DNA from: Kappaphycus alvarezii
Lineage: Eukaryota; Rhodophyta; Florideophyceae; Gigartinales; Solieriaceae
NCBI GenBank assembly: GCA_002205965.3
Contig: NADL03000073.1
Span: 124,001 to 188,000 of the forward strand
Direction of reading: 5' to 3'
DNA length: 64,000 bases
Positions within the stretch are counted from its first letter, which is position 1, and the number at the start of each line of letters is the position of its first letter. The notes beneath the pieces were generated by a model. The model was given only the letters and a program-made list of their open reading frames with translations, made no database searches and was not told where the DNA came from. The position numbers and the translations under genes are program-made. Below are positions 55,900 through 64,000 of this stretch, piece after piece.

Positions 55900-57585
55900 A
55901 TTCTTGCACGGGAGGACATACAGTACTGACCTTGACTTCGAATTGGCTCGAATGCGTCGTGAGTTACAAACTGGAGAGACTACAAGATTCAAGGGCATCC
56001 ATATTGATACGTGTGCTAACCGATCCTCCGTCATGTCATTCACCCTACAAGGCATATTGTCAAGAATTTGACGTACCTTGGCGCATAAACAAGGAATACA
56101 TGCGAACTCTGAAAGGGTTAGGTGTCAACCAGAATTCAATAGGACTGTTAATTTTGGCCCATTTCGTGATTTAACTTGGTCACTGATGTTCAGTTTCAAA
56201 TAGTATCAGACAATATTCCGAGTTTGTTAAGTATGAAGGACATGTTAGACAATGGATGGATATTAGTATCAAGGACCAAGTGGTCCATTACAAACATCTG
56301 AGTCAACCGCTGACATTCGAGAACTACTTCCTCATTCATAGATGGAAGGGGCGATTTATATACTCTTTCTACACAGAAAAGGAATTGAGGAAGCTGCACA
56401 GGGTTTTTGGACATCCTCCGTCAAGCCTTCATGAACGTGCTGCGACGAGCAAGACCAAATGAGATGACTAGAGAAGTAAGAGATTTCATAGAGGAACTGT
56501 CCGATCATGCGAGCTTGCTTAATTAACTCATCACGACAAGAAGATTCAAATTACAGTGGGTACAGATGAACTTCGTTTTAATCATATCGTAGCAGTGGAT
56601 GTAATGTATATTTGCTCCAAGCCGGTTCTCCATTTGGTGACGAATCTACTTACTTCTCAGCGGCTTTATTTTTGAGAAATATGCAATCTTCCACAGTCTG
56701 GAAGGCAATCATGAAGTGTTGGTCCAGAGCCTACTCGGTCCCCTGACTTCCTACGCATTGACCAATGGGTCTAACTTTGTCTCAAAAGAATTCTTAGAGA
56801 TTCCGCACAAGCGGATAATCAGTACTTGAGGCTCCGGTTGAGTCACCAGCAACTATGAGTCACGTGGAACGTTACCACGGTCCTTTGAGAACAGCGTACC
56901 TCAAGCTAAGGGAGAGCTTACCACGAAGCGAGTCAGATGCAGATTGTCTGCAGCTTGCCGTGAAATGTGTCAATGACACTATTGGGCCGGAAGGTCTTTG
57001 TCCAACACTACTCGTTTTTGGTGCACTACCTCGACCTGCTGCAAGGACACCAGCCGCTACCCAATTGGAACGCGCAAGAGCGATTGAGAAGGCTATGGAG
57101 GAAGTACACAAGGAACAATGCCGGAGGAGGATTTCATTCGGCTTAAGCACGTTGGACCTAAGGGTAAGGAACATAGTGAGGTACTTTCGAGACTTCCCGC
57201 TGGATCTCCAGTATATGTTTATCGAGAGAAACCGAAGAAATGGACTGGGCCGTATCAATTCATTCAAATTGACGGAGAAACTGTCGTTGTGCAAATGCCG
57301 AAGGGGAGGAGGATTTTTAGATCTCATGTCGTTAAGAGTCTAGTAGGATCTAAGCTGCAACCGCCCTGCCATGATTGTAAGAGCGCCAACGCGAAATCTG
57401 AGCACCCAGCGTGTCCAAATTGTTCAGTCCCCAATTCCGATGCTCGACCGCATATACAATATGACGCTGGCTCTGATACACAGTCTGAGAGCGCTTGCTC
57501 GAATTACTTTTGTTTCAACGTTGAAACGGTTCAAGATCTCGGCTCCTCGCTTAGCACAACAAAATCTTATAACATGAAAAGATGA
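55900..57585 (+). pseudogene. Copia protease and integrase, frameshifted
   Basis: The protease site reads IDTCANRSSVMS (56,001-56,035), with Cys where related elements have Gly. YTEKELRKLHRVFGHPPSSL at 56,370-56,430 is the pre-integrase region. The integrase core has HIVAVDVMYICSKPVLHLV near 56,580 in a broken frame. MSHVERYHGPLRTAYLKLRE opens a 162-codon frame at 56,855, followed by GPEGLCPTLLVFGALPRPA. The SH3-like end lies at 57,118-57,345 (LPAGSPVYVYREKPKKWTGP). Confidence 0.8.
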
Positions 57586-57596
57586 GTCACAAGACT

Positions 57597-58407
57597 ACAG
57601 TGCAGCCAGGAAAACAGAGCTTGACGGATTGTTCAGTCGAGGAACTTTTAAGATTGTTGATCGTAGTTCTGTCCCAAAGGGCACAAGGATTTACGGTTCT
57701 AGATGGGTTGATTTGATGAAGAATGAGGATGGGAGGACTTTTCCAAGATCTAGACTTGTCGCGCAGAACTACAGGGACCAAGGTGCAACTGAAATTGCTA
57801 CAGGTTCTCCCACAATCAGCCGTGTCGGTCAGAGGATTGCAGTATCATTAGCTGCTCTACACCCAGAGAACAAGGTGTATCTACGAGATATATCTCAGGC
57901 TTACACTCAGTCCGCGACTAAGTTGGATCGATATGTCTATCTAAAACCTCCCACCGAGCTTGGTCTCTCTGAAGACAAACTTCTCCTGGTGCTCAAGCCG
58001 TTGTATGGCGTCCCCGAGAGTGGGCTCCACTGGTTCATCACTTACCGTGATCACCACAAGACAGGACTTGGAATGAAGCAGACACGTGGTGACCCATGTT
58101 TCTTGTACAAAAGGGATAAAACCGGAATTTTGGGCATAACTATACTCCAAGTTGATGACTCCTATGGGCATGGTAAGCAATGCTTATTGATGAAGAGGAA
58201 ACGACGTCTAGTAAGTTCAAGTCTAAACCAAGGAAGTTCGTTCATACTGGGCAATCATGTGGCTTTAATGGAACTGAAATTTGCATTGACGAAGATGGGA
58301 GGCATCATATAAAGCAAATGGATAAGCTCAAATCATTGAAGTTACCCGAGAACGCAGATGATTTCATAAGTATGCGAGCCAAGCTCCAATATTGGCTGTT
58401 GCTGTAG
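57597..58407 (+). pseudogene. Copia reverse transcriptase, one frameshift
   Basis: A long frame at 57,629-58,312 holds GTRIYGSRWVDLMKNEDGRT, YLRDISQAYTQSATKLDRYV, KPLYGVPESGLHWFITYRDH and the catalytic box LQVDDSYGHG (58,147-58,175). Just after it the reading frame changes, and KFKSKPRKFVHTGQSCGFNG continues at 58,180-58,407. Residue content is typical of the family. Confidence 0.88.
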
Positions 58408-58492
58408 ACCCGACATTTGCGCTCCGGTTCAGCTCCTTGCTTCACGCTGTAACTCTCCATCAAGAGATGATATACGTGCTCTACGGAAGGTC

Positions 58493-59075
58493 GTGAAACG
58501 ATGCCAGGCTACAGCTGAGGTAGGACTTTGTTATGTTCCTATGTTGACATCTAGATTAAGGTTGGCACTCTTTACGGATTCTTCCTTTGCCAATACCGAA
58601 AACCTGAAGTCTCAGATCGGTTTCGTTTTAGTACTTGTTGATGATAATGGTAATGCCAATATTCTACACTACGGTAGTTCACGCTGCAAGCGCACTGCAC
58701 GCTCAGTCATGGCCGCAGAAATCTTTGCCCTAGTGTATGGTTTTGACAATGCTTTTGTTTGCTAGAGACATTCTAGAGGAAGTCCTCGGCAAGAGAATCG
58801 AAATCGATGGCTACGTGGACTCCCGCACTCTTTTCAATGTAGTAGCAAAGAATAGTGCGACGCTAGAGAAAAGGTTGCAGATTGACGTGAACGCTATGCG
58901 CGAGAGTCATTCTCGAGGAGAGCTTCGTTTCCTTGCGTGGATTCCCGGTGCTCAAAACCCAGCCGATGCGCTGACTAAGGAAGCATTATCGGACAACCAC
59001 CCACTTTGGGAGCTTATGCGCACCAACAAGCTGGATGTGAATCCACAAGGATGGGTTGAAGAAGCCCGTATTTGA
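58493..59075 (+). pseudogene. Copia RNase H, one frameshift
   Basis: LALFTDSSFANTENLKSQIG starts the domain. RTARSVMAAEIFALVYGFDN is the usual SxxAAE block. After a frame change at about 58,745, the rest reads EIDGYVDSRTLFNVVAKNSA and AWIPGAQNPADALTKEALSD. It ends with TGA at 59,073-59,075. A purine-rich AAAAGAAAAA precedes the 3' LTR. Confidence 0.88.
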
Positions 59076-59108
59076 GATCGTCACAATCTCAAAAGAAAAA
59101 TCTCCGAG

Positions 59109-59543
59109 TGTCGTCCTTCCGGTCATTAGCCAGATCTACCTCTACCACTTAACTGTTACTTTCTAATCATTTCGTGTCGGGAGGAGAGTGAACACAGTTT
59201 ATTTGATAATGTAGTGCCTCCAATTGAAACTAGTTGAGTCATATGTTGAATCATATGGTGGATGTATACATTTTATATATATGGGGAGAAGTTAGACACA
59301 TTGAGTAAAAGAAGTATCGAAGAACTGAACAACAAACCACCAAACTGCATCAAGCAACCTTGTACTTTGTAAAGTGACAGCCCTCCGTAGGGCCGCAGAT
59401 CTTTGCGGCGTACTGCCGGCCGAAAGGGCTCGCACAACCCGCGAGCCGGGTCGTACGCGAGGTCTGTCTTCCGGACCCCACACCAGCTCTCTGTAGGGCC
59501 GACTGTTCGCAAGTTACACTTGCCACGAGAGAGAACTTTGACA
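59109..59543 (+). repeat. 3' LTR of copia element
   Basis: 435 bases matching the 5' LTR with scattered 1-4-base indels, so the insertion is not recent. It ends TTTGACA followed by the target duplication GCCGC. Confidence 0.93.
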
Positions 59544-59849
59544 GCCGCCATGTTGTTCGCGGCGATGAGTCCGCTCTAAATAGATGGGTTTTCGCGTTCC
59601 TTGGGTTTGACTGGCAACTGGAATTCTCGGAACTCTTCAGAGCACAGTAATCCCACTGCCAATGTTCGAACGTAGACCTCCATCTTCCGGTCGAACTCTT
59701 CTGTGCCTTCCCTGTGCGAGGCGAGAGTACCAGACGCACAACAAAAGCCTATTTTGCAGACACCGAAACAGTTGTTACGCAGTAGCTGGAAAGCACTTGC
59801 CTAATCTCAAGGTCAGCTTTGGTCTCGAGGAACGGTTTGAGAGATAAGA

Positions 59850-60275
59850 CGCGATTCTGCTGAATGTTTTAGTATTTTAATACCTTTTGTTTGACGTGGA
59901 ACATGTAGCTACACATCGTCGTATTTTTTTGTTTCTCTCGTTTAAAGTCAGTAAACGTGGCTCTATTTACTACTGTCGCTTTAATGTGCTTTTAATGTGC
60001 TAGCTATCATCCACACTAGTCACGAAAAATCTGAGATACACTCGAACAACATCTCTCCACATTATTTTGGAAAACCAAACTTTGTTTCTCCGTACTCTTT
60101 TTGCAGCTCCCATACTACTTCACTTAATGTCTCACGGATGCCATCTCCTCGCCGGTTCACCTGCTACCCCCCTAAATATTTTTGCTCCCTACAGCACTTG
60201 CATAGGTGGCCCCTTTTGATTCAGTGCGATTTAAGGAATAAAAAGTTTCTCTGTTTTTTGGCGCACACTACAATT
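59850..60275. other. No recognisable gene
   Basis: AT-rich sequence between the LINE A copy and a repeat shared with 21.3 kb. No domain is recognised. Confidence 0.3.
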
Positions 60276-60385
60276 TCAGTTTGTATTGGAAGAGCAGAAG
60301 TTGGTGAGGGAAATTACTCTAGCCCTACCCGTGGTCAACAACTTGAAAAGTTTGTTTTGATCGGCCATCTACGCTCATACACTAT
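60275..60385 (+). repeat. Repeat shared with the palindrome-ended element
   Basis: GTTGGTGAGGGAA and AAAAGTTTGTTTTGATCGGC followed by CATCTAC match 21,305-21,378. No CTCATATGAG palindrome is present here, so it is a fragment or the source sequence. Confidence 0.65.
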
Positions 60386-60396
60386 CGTCCCAATGT

Positions 60397-60845
60397 TCAG
60401 CTTGTCGGACGATTGCGGAGAGGAGGGCGAGGACGATGGAGACTGGCATTTGGACATCCCGGAGGATCCCGCAGAGAACCGCTCCGTGAGGGACCTTTTG
60501 TTCGCAATATTTGATGGCTTAAGGTCGGATTCTCACTCGGCTCTGTCTGTTCCCCAAAGAAACAGGCCCATAGTGAACTGCCCTGTGGTACCGAACACCG
60601 CGAGCCCGCCACCTAGTGGCGGGTAGCTCTAATCTTCCACCTTGGTGGAAGCCGCCGATTACCAAACAACACCCAAAAGCGTCTATGGGCAGACGTCATG
60701 GCGCGAGAGTGGGTTTATTACGGCCACGGAGAAGTGCACTAACCTGCCTGTGTGGGACTCTACGACACGGAGCATTTGTGGGTGCCTGCTCGCTGGACGG
60801 ACCGGTCTGATCTCAACTCTTCAGAAGGCGTCGACGTCGGGGAAA
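60397..60845 (+). pseudogene. Gene G, second copy, truncated
   Basis: The plus strand carries SDDCGEEGEDDGDWHLDIPE at the start. It then has TPKSVYGQTSWRESGFITAT and, in another frame, RWTDRSDLNSSEGVDVGEK. The last two align with EDIYGQTST and TWMDWSDFNSEDGDGVDD of the 44-kb copy. It is cut at 60,846 by a reverse-strand LINE B2 3' end. Confidence 0.5.
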
Positions 60846-61095
60846 AGGTTTGGGTGTTTTACTCTTGGAAGATAAATCCGGTCTATCCCATGGTTTTCCA
60901 GACAACCGCAATCAACTCAAAAAGGGTATACCGACATAGTAATGGGGAAGGAACTACGCTCCCTAAAATGCTACCTTCAGGCCAGCCATCAAGCAGGTCG
61001 CATTGGACATGACGGCTGCTGCGGCCTGCCTTTGCATCAAAACCCCCCTTACCTTTCCGTACGTCTCGAGTGCCCTCGACGTCGGTGATTTCGTT
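60846..61095 (-). mobile_element. LINE B2 3' end
   Basis: The minus strand reads RALETYGK, VRGVLMQRQAAAAVMSNATC and LMAGLKVAF, then the B2 tail with ACTCTTGGAAGATA-type bases. It ends AAACCTTTTCCCC at 60,846. Confidence 0.8.
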
Positions 61096-61344
61096 GCCGA
61101 TCTGAAGAGGTTAGAAATTTGTGGGAGAAGGATGGGTACGGGGCGGGCATGTCTCGTAGTATGCGCAAAGCACTTTGCTTCATACAAGATGTCAGGTAAT
61201 GTTGCAGGCAATGGACTTTCCATCACCGGTAAACCTCTACGATATTCCGGGCCCCAACCGACCACATCTTTCAAACATTAAAGCACGCAAACATTCGGTT
61301 CGGGTCGCTAAGCCGACGTCGCACGCGACGTCGCTACAAGGGCA

Positions 61345-61430
61345 AGGGAGACCTTCGCAAAGGTCAAACAAGTCTTAACACAGCGTCATGCCGCAGCGGC
61401 AGCGATGTCCAATGCGGCGTGCCCTGTTGG
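61345..61430 (+). mobile_element. LINE B C-terminal fragment
   Basis: The plus strand encodes TFAKVKQVLTQRHAAAAAMS and NAACPVG. It is truncated on both sides. Confidence 0.6.
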
Positions 61431-61529
61431 TTCGCTTCCATACAGTTTTCTAGCGTTTTGACGGCTTCCCGCCAATCCTTTACACTGTAAGCTTTTACCC
61501 CTTTCACGACATCCCTCAGGGAACAGCTG

Positions 61530-61706
61530 GTGGTGGTAAATCTTTATTGGTTGTGCAATGTCGCACACAAGCGTGCGGAGGGTAATCATAAATTAACTAC
61601 GGGTGCGGGCGGCGGGTAGAAACCTGTCGCGCCTGCATTATTTGGAGACTAAATGCAAAAGGGGTAAAGAAGTCGCGGAGCTCATGTTGAGGGGAGGAAC
61701 CGCGAC
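61530..61706 (-). mobile_element. LINE A 3' end with 11-bp target duplication
   Basis: The reverse-strand family A terminus with an (ACC)3 tail is flanked by GGGAACAGCTG at 61,519-61,529 and 61,707-61,717. The second flank overlaps the element end by microhomology. It is inserted in sequence that itself ends in a LINE-type AATACACCCCAAATTCCCC (61,738-61,756). Confidence 0.85.
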
Positions 61707-61959
61707 GGGAACAGCTGACCTCATTTTTCATGGATTAAATACACCCCAAATTCCCCCAAACATTTCCCCCAGTTTAAATTCACTGTATTGCTCTATGAAT
61801 ACTCTCCCCAGACGTTCGTACCTTTGAACTCGTAAAGATTTACCGACCATTGCACGAATAACTATTTTTGTGATATATTTTTATGAGTACACTTCAGCGC
61901 TTATTCACCGAAGCGCCAAGTTCAATAGCTATCAATGTGAGCTGTATCACCAGATTTTG

Positions 61960-62182
61960 GAAAAACAAGTGTCGGAGGGGTTTGAGGCAAAGGCATGCTG
62001 CAGCAGCCGTCATGTCCAATGGGGCCTGCTTGATGGCTGACCTGAAGGTAGCCTTTAGGGAGCGTAGTTCCTTCCCATTACTGTGTTGGCTTACCTTTTT
62101 GAGTAGATTGTGATTGTCTGGAAAACAATAGGATAGATCGGATAATATCTTCCAAGAGTAACACACCCAAACCTCCCCCCAA
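61960..62182 (+). mobile_element. LINE B2 3' end
   Basis: The plus strand reads LRQRHAAAAVMSNGACLMAD and LKVAF. The B2 tail has GTAGATTGTGATTGTCTGG and ends AGAGTAACACACCCAAACCT plus a C-run near 62,182. Confidence 0.75.
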
Positions 62183-62340
62183 GTGTCTATGACCTAGTTG
62201 AGTAACTTGTTGGAGAAACAGGAATAACCGCAATCAGAAGCAGAGAAACTATATTCTTTACCAGAGATAAGAACATGATTGAAGTCGAATTTAATCCTAC
62301 TTGCTTAAACATGTTGCCTTTATAAATCTATTCTTGTAAC

Positions 62341-62420
62341 GGGGAATGGTGGGGTGGTTTACTTCGGCATCTGACACTTTTACCGGAGGGAATCTAAACG
62401 GAGCTTGGAGAGTTCTTGTA
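62341..62420 (-). mobile_element. LINE E 3' end
   Basis: Reverse-strand family E terminus: AAAAGTGTCAGATGCCGAAG, GTAAACCACCCCACCATTCC, CC on the minus strand. It aligns with 2,310-2,440 and 11,841-11,889. Confidence 0.65.
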
Positions 62421-62429
62421 ACCAGTATT

Positions 62430-63365
62430 ATTAGAGTCGCAAAACAGTATCTATAGATAATCGCATTAACACTTGTATGTTTTTCGCTAAAAAAATAGAC
62501 TTTATGACGGGTTCAAGTATCTTTACCAAGATTTATCGAGGATTGAACTTGGACTACCGAGTACCTGCTGAAATCAGTATTTGGTGGTTGAAACCTGGCC
62601 CAAGGTCTGCTTGTGAACCGTCCGACACTGAATACTGTAAGCTAGGGAAACAGGGTGTGTGTTTACTGGGGAGCTCGGAGGGAGTTGTGTGACAAAGGAG
62701 ATAGCAGACGTCTTCACTATATTTAGAAAGATGTAGGGTGGCCATTTAACAAACAGGCCGCATTAGAGAGACCATTATTGCAACGTGCTGTTGCAAAGGA
62801 ATTGATCTAGCACAGTAATATTACCGCCATTTACAGCCGTGGTTGAAGAGTTAGTGGCGAGGTCAACAACTCGGTCCAAGTTCTGAAATCAGAACGTGGT
62901 CAATAAGGTTCCCATTAGATCAGGGGGCGATGCACCAACGTCGAACAAATCTATTGAAGAGCCGCGAAGAGTCGATATGAAATATCCCCGAAGGCTGCGC
63001 TTATGGAAACCGTTAGAGATAACGAATAACGACTACCACACTTGATCGAAAGAAAAGACAGTCGCCATTTAAATGGAGTATACATTGTCGTCAGAGTTCT
63101 CTCAAGGGCAGTTCTCTTCGAGGCTAATCTGCTTCAAGGACGCTGGCATTACGCTGTTCGCCACTTCGTCGACGTGTGTAAATATATTTTCCGCTTCAAA
63201 ACTAACTCTGTGCCGTATAAGTCCGTATCTGGGTACCTGCTACCGCGCTTTTATTGTTCGCGAATATCTAGATGTCTCAACGAGACACACCACCCGCTAA
63301 GACTCTTTTCTCGCTTATCAATCCTTATCGTCTTGAATTGTTCCATGAATGGTAGTTTCCTATAA
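62430..63365. other. Unassigned; faint LINE remnant
   Basis: Open frames at 62,477-62,692 and 63,042-63,365 have no recognised domain. AGGCCGCATTAGAG near 62,757 recalls the reversed LINE C-terminal codons, but the rest of the motif is lost. Confidence 0.3.
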
Positions 63366-63369
63366 AGTT

Positions 63370-64000
63370 GATAAAAATATATCAGCGAGCGTGAGATTCT
63401 CAGAACAAAATCTCCCGGAACGGATGTGTTCAAAATGACAAAAGTGCTACTGAAGTATAGGTGTGGGAACAAGTATATTGTGGTAAGGACGGGGGTTAGC
63501 GGGCTATAAATGAGTATATAAGGAGCAAGTTCTACCACCAATGCTCAGTGACTAACGTAATCGAAACGCTTTTTAGGTTCCACGGAGGTTATCAACTTCG
63601 CGACAATTTAGGCCTGCGATTGAAGTTTTCTGGCAACTTACTTGACCCCTCCTAGAGGTACCAGCTTACTCCGCTCATGTATAATTTTCAGCTAACCCTA
63701 AAATCGCAAAAACGCACTAAATACCTTGAAATGCATTCAAGGAATTTTGTAGACGAGAAAGACTAGTAGTAGATAGTATCAGAACAAATATCTCGATCTA
63801 GTCCTCACGATCTTCGTTCTCGAGGTCAGAGCCGAAAAAACTTCGCTAAAATTTACGTGCCCCATATTCAGTCCCTACTAATCCTGTGTAGCGACCCAAA
63901 AGGATAAATAACCTCCTCGGACATATCAAAGTCCTCCAATCTCTCCAAAAGACCCTCGAAGCCGGCTCTATTCCCAAAACAAGAGCCCTAGATTATGATC
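63370..64000 (-). repeat. D1 cassette, copy 6, running off the window
   Basis: This is the 3' module in reverse orientation (63,390-63,770), with TATATAAGG near 63,515. The C-terminal coding remnant at 63,780-64,000 (minus) reads LLERLEDFDMSEEVIYPFGS, matching SEEAIYDSGAFDGIFRDC of D1. The acidic tract and start lie beyond the window edge. Confidence 0.7.

Larger units (their letters stand above)
53802..59543 (+). mobile_element. Copia-type LTR retrotransposon with both LTRs
   Basis: The full-length element is 5.74 kb. LTRs start TGTCGTCC and end TTTGACA (53,802-54,219 and 59,109-59,543). The target duplication GCCGC is at 53,797-53,801 and 59,544-59,548. Gag, protease, integrase, RT and RNase H occur in copia order on the plus strand, with several frame changes and stops. 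The lineage looks fungal (KPLYGVPESGLHWF, QVDDSYGHG). It sits in an older LINE A. Confidence 0.95.
53329..59850 (-). mobile_element. LINE A copy split by a copia element
   Basis: The LINE A minus-strand sequence is continuous if 53,802-59,548 is ignored. On the right, the pieces corresponding to CVLRTLAVGLLCSEEFREFQ and LPVK (59,550-59,700) precede the gap. On the left come AAAFWASYSSSNKLARP and then RLQTTIEPREFSVWLQYYSQ (53,370-53,800). The knuckle region DTPCRKRNC..GDHLMHY ends near 53,330, with the last Cys changed to Tyr. Confidence 0.8.

Overview
The window is a transposon graveyard from a eukaryotic genome. I find no rRNA or tRNA gene, no bacterial-style operon and no intact host gene that I recognise. 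Almost every supported feature is a retrotransposon, a decayed copy of one, or a member of an unrecognised repeated gene cassette. The copia element at 53.8-59.5 kb resembles the copia lineage common in filamentous fungi. The chromodomain gypsy element at 33.8-36.3 kb recalls oomycete or early-diverging fungal elements. A repeat-rich fungus or fungus-like organism is my best guess; this is inference.

LINE layer. Several related non-LTR families with a reverse transcriptase (RT), a zinc knuckle (C-x4-C-x9-H-x3-C) and a C-terminal restriction-like endonuclease (RLE) are scattered on both strands. I call them A, B (tails B1 and B2), C and E. Most copies are 5'-truncated to the last 50-500 bases. 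The longest are a minus-strand B copy (1-2.1 kb), an A+B compound insertion (39.4-41.8 kb), a C copy (45.7-47.0 kb) and an A copy split by copia (53.3-59.85 kb). Families B, C and E end in a shared box close to TAAA..ACCCAAA..TTTCCCC. Family A ends in (ACC)n. Target-site duplications are visible for several copies.

LTR layer. There is one copia with both LTRs and a 5-bp target duplication. There is also a badly decayed minus-strand copia (17.5-22.2 kb) carrying two short palindrome-ended insertions, a decayed gypsy RT/RNase H (24.6-25.6 kb), and the 3' two thirds of a second gypsy with RT, RNase H, integrase and chromodomain (33.8-36.3 kb).

Unrecognised layer. (1) A dispersed cassette, here D, occurs about nine times in two subfamilies (D1, D2). 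It encodes a small protein with a basic N-terminus, a long acidic tract and a shared C-terminal signature around GSDLEDxxFDE, followed by a conserved 3' module with hairpins. (2) A protein of about 320 residues, here F, lies in a segment present twice (about 7.8-12.1 kb and 43.0-50.3 kb). (3) A second gene, here G, is seen at 44.1-45.3 kb and 60.4-60.85 kb. (4) A degenerate tandem array of about 158-bp units spans 30.9-33.2 kb. The duplicated segment also gives empty sites that date individual LINE insertions.
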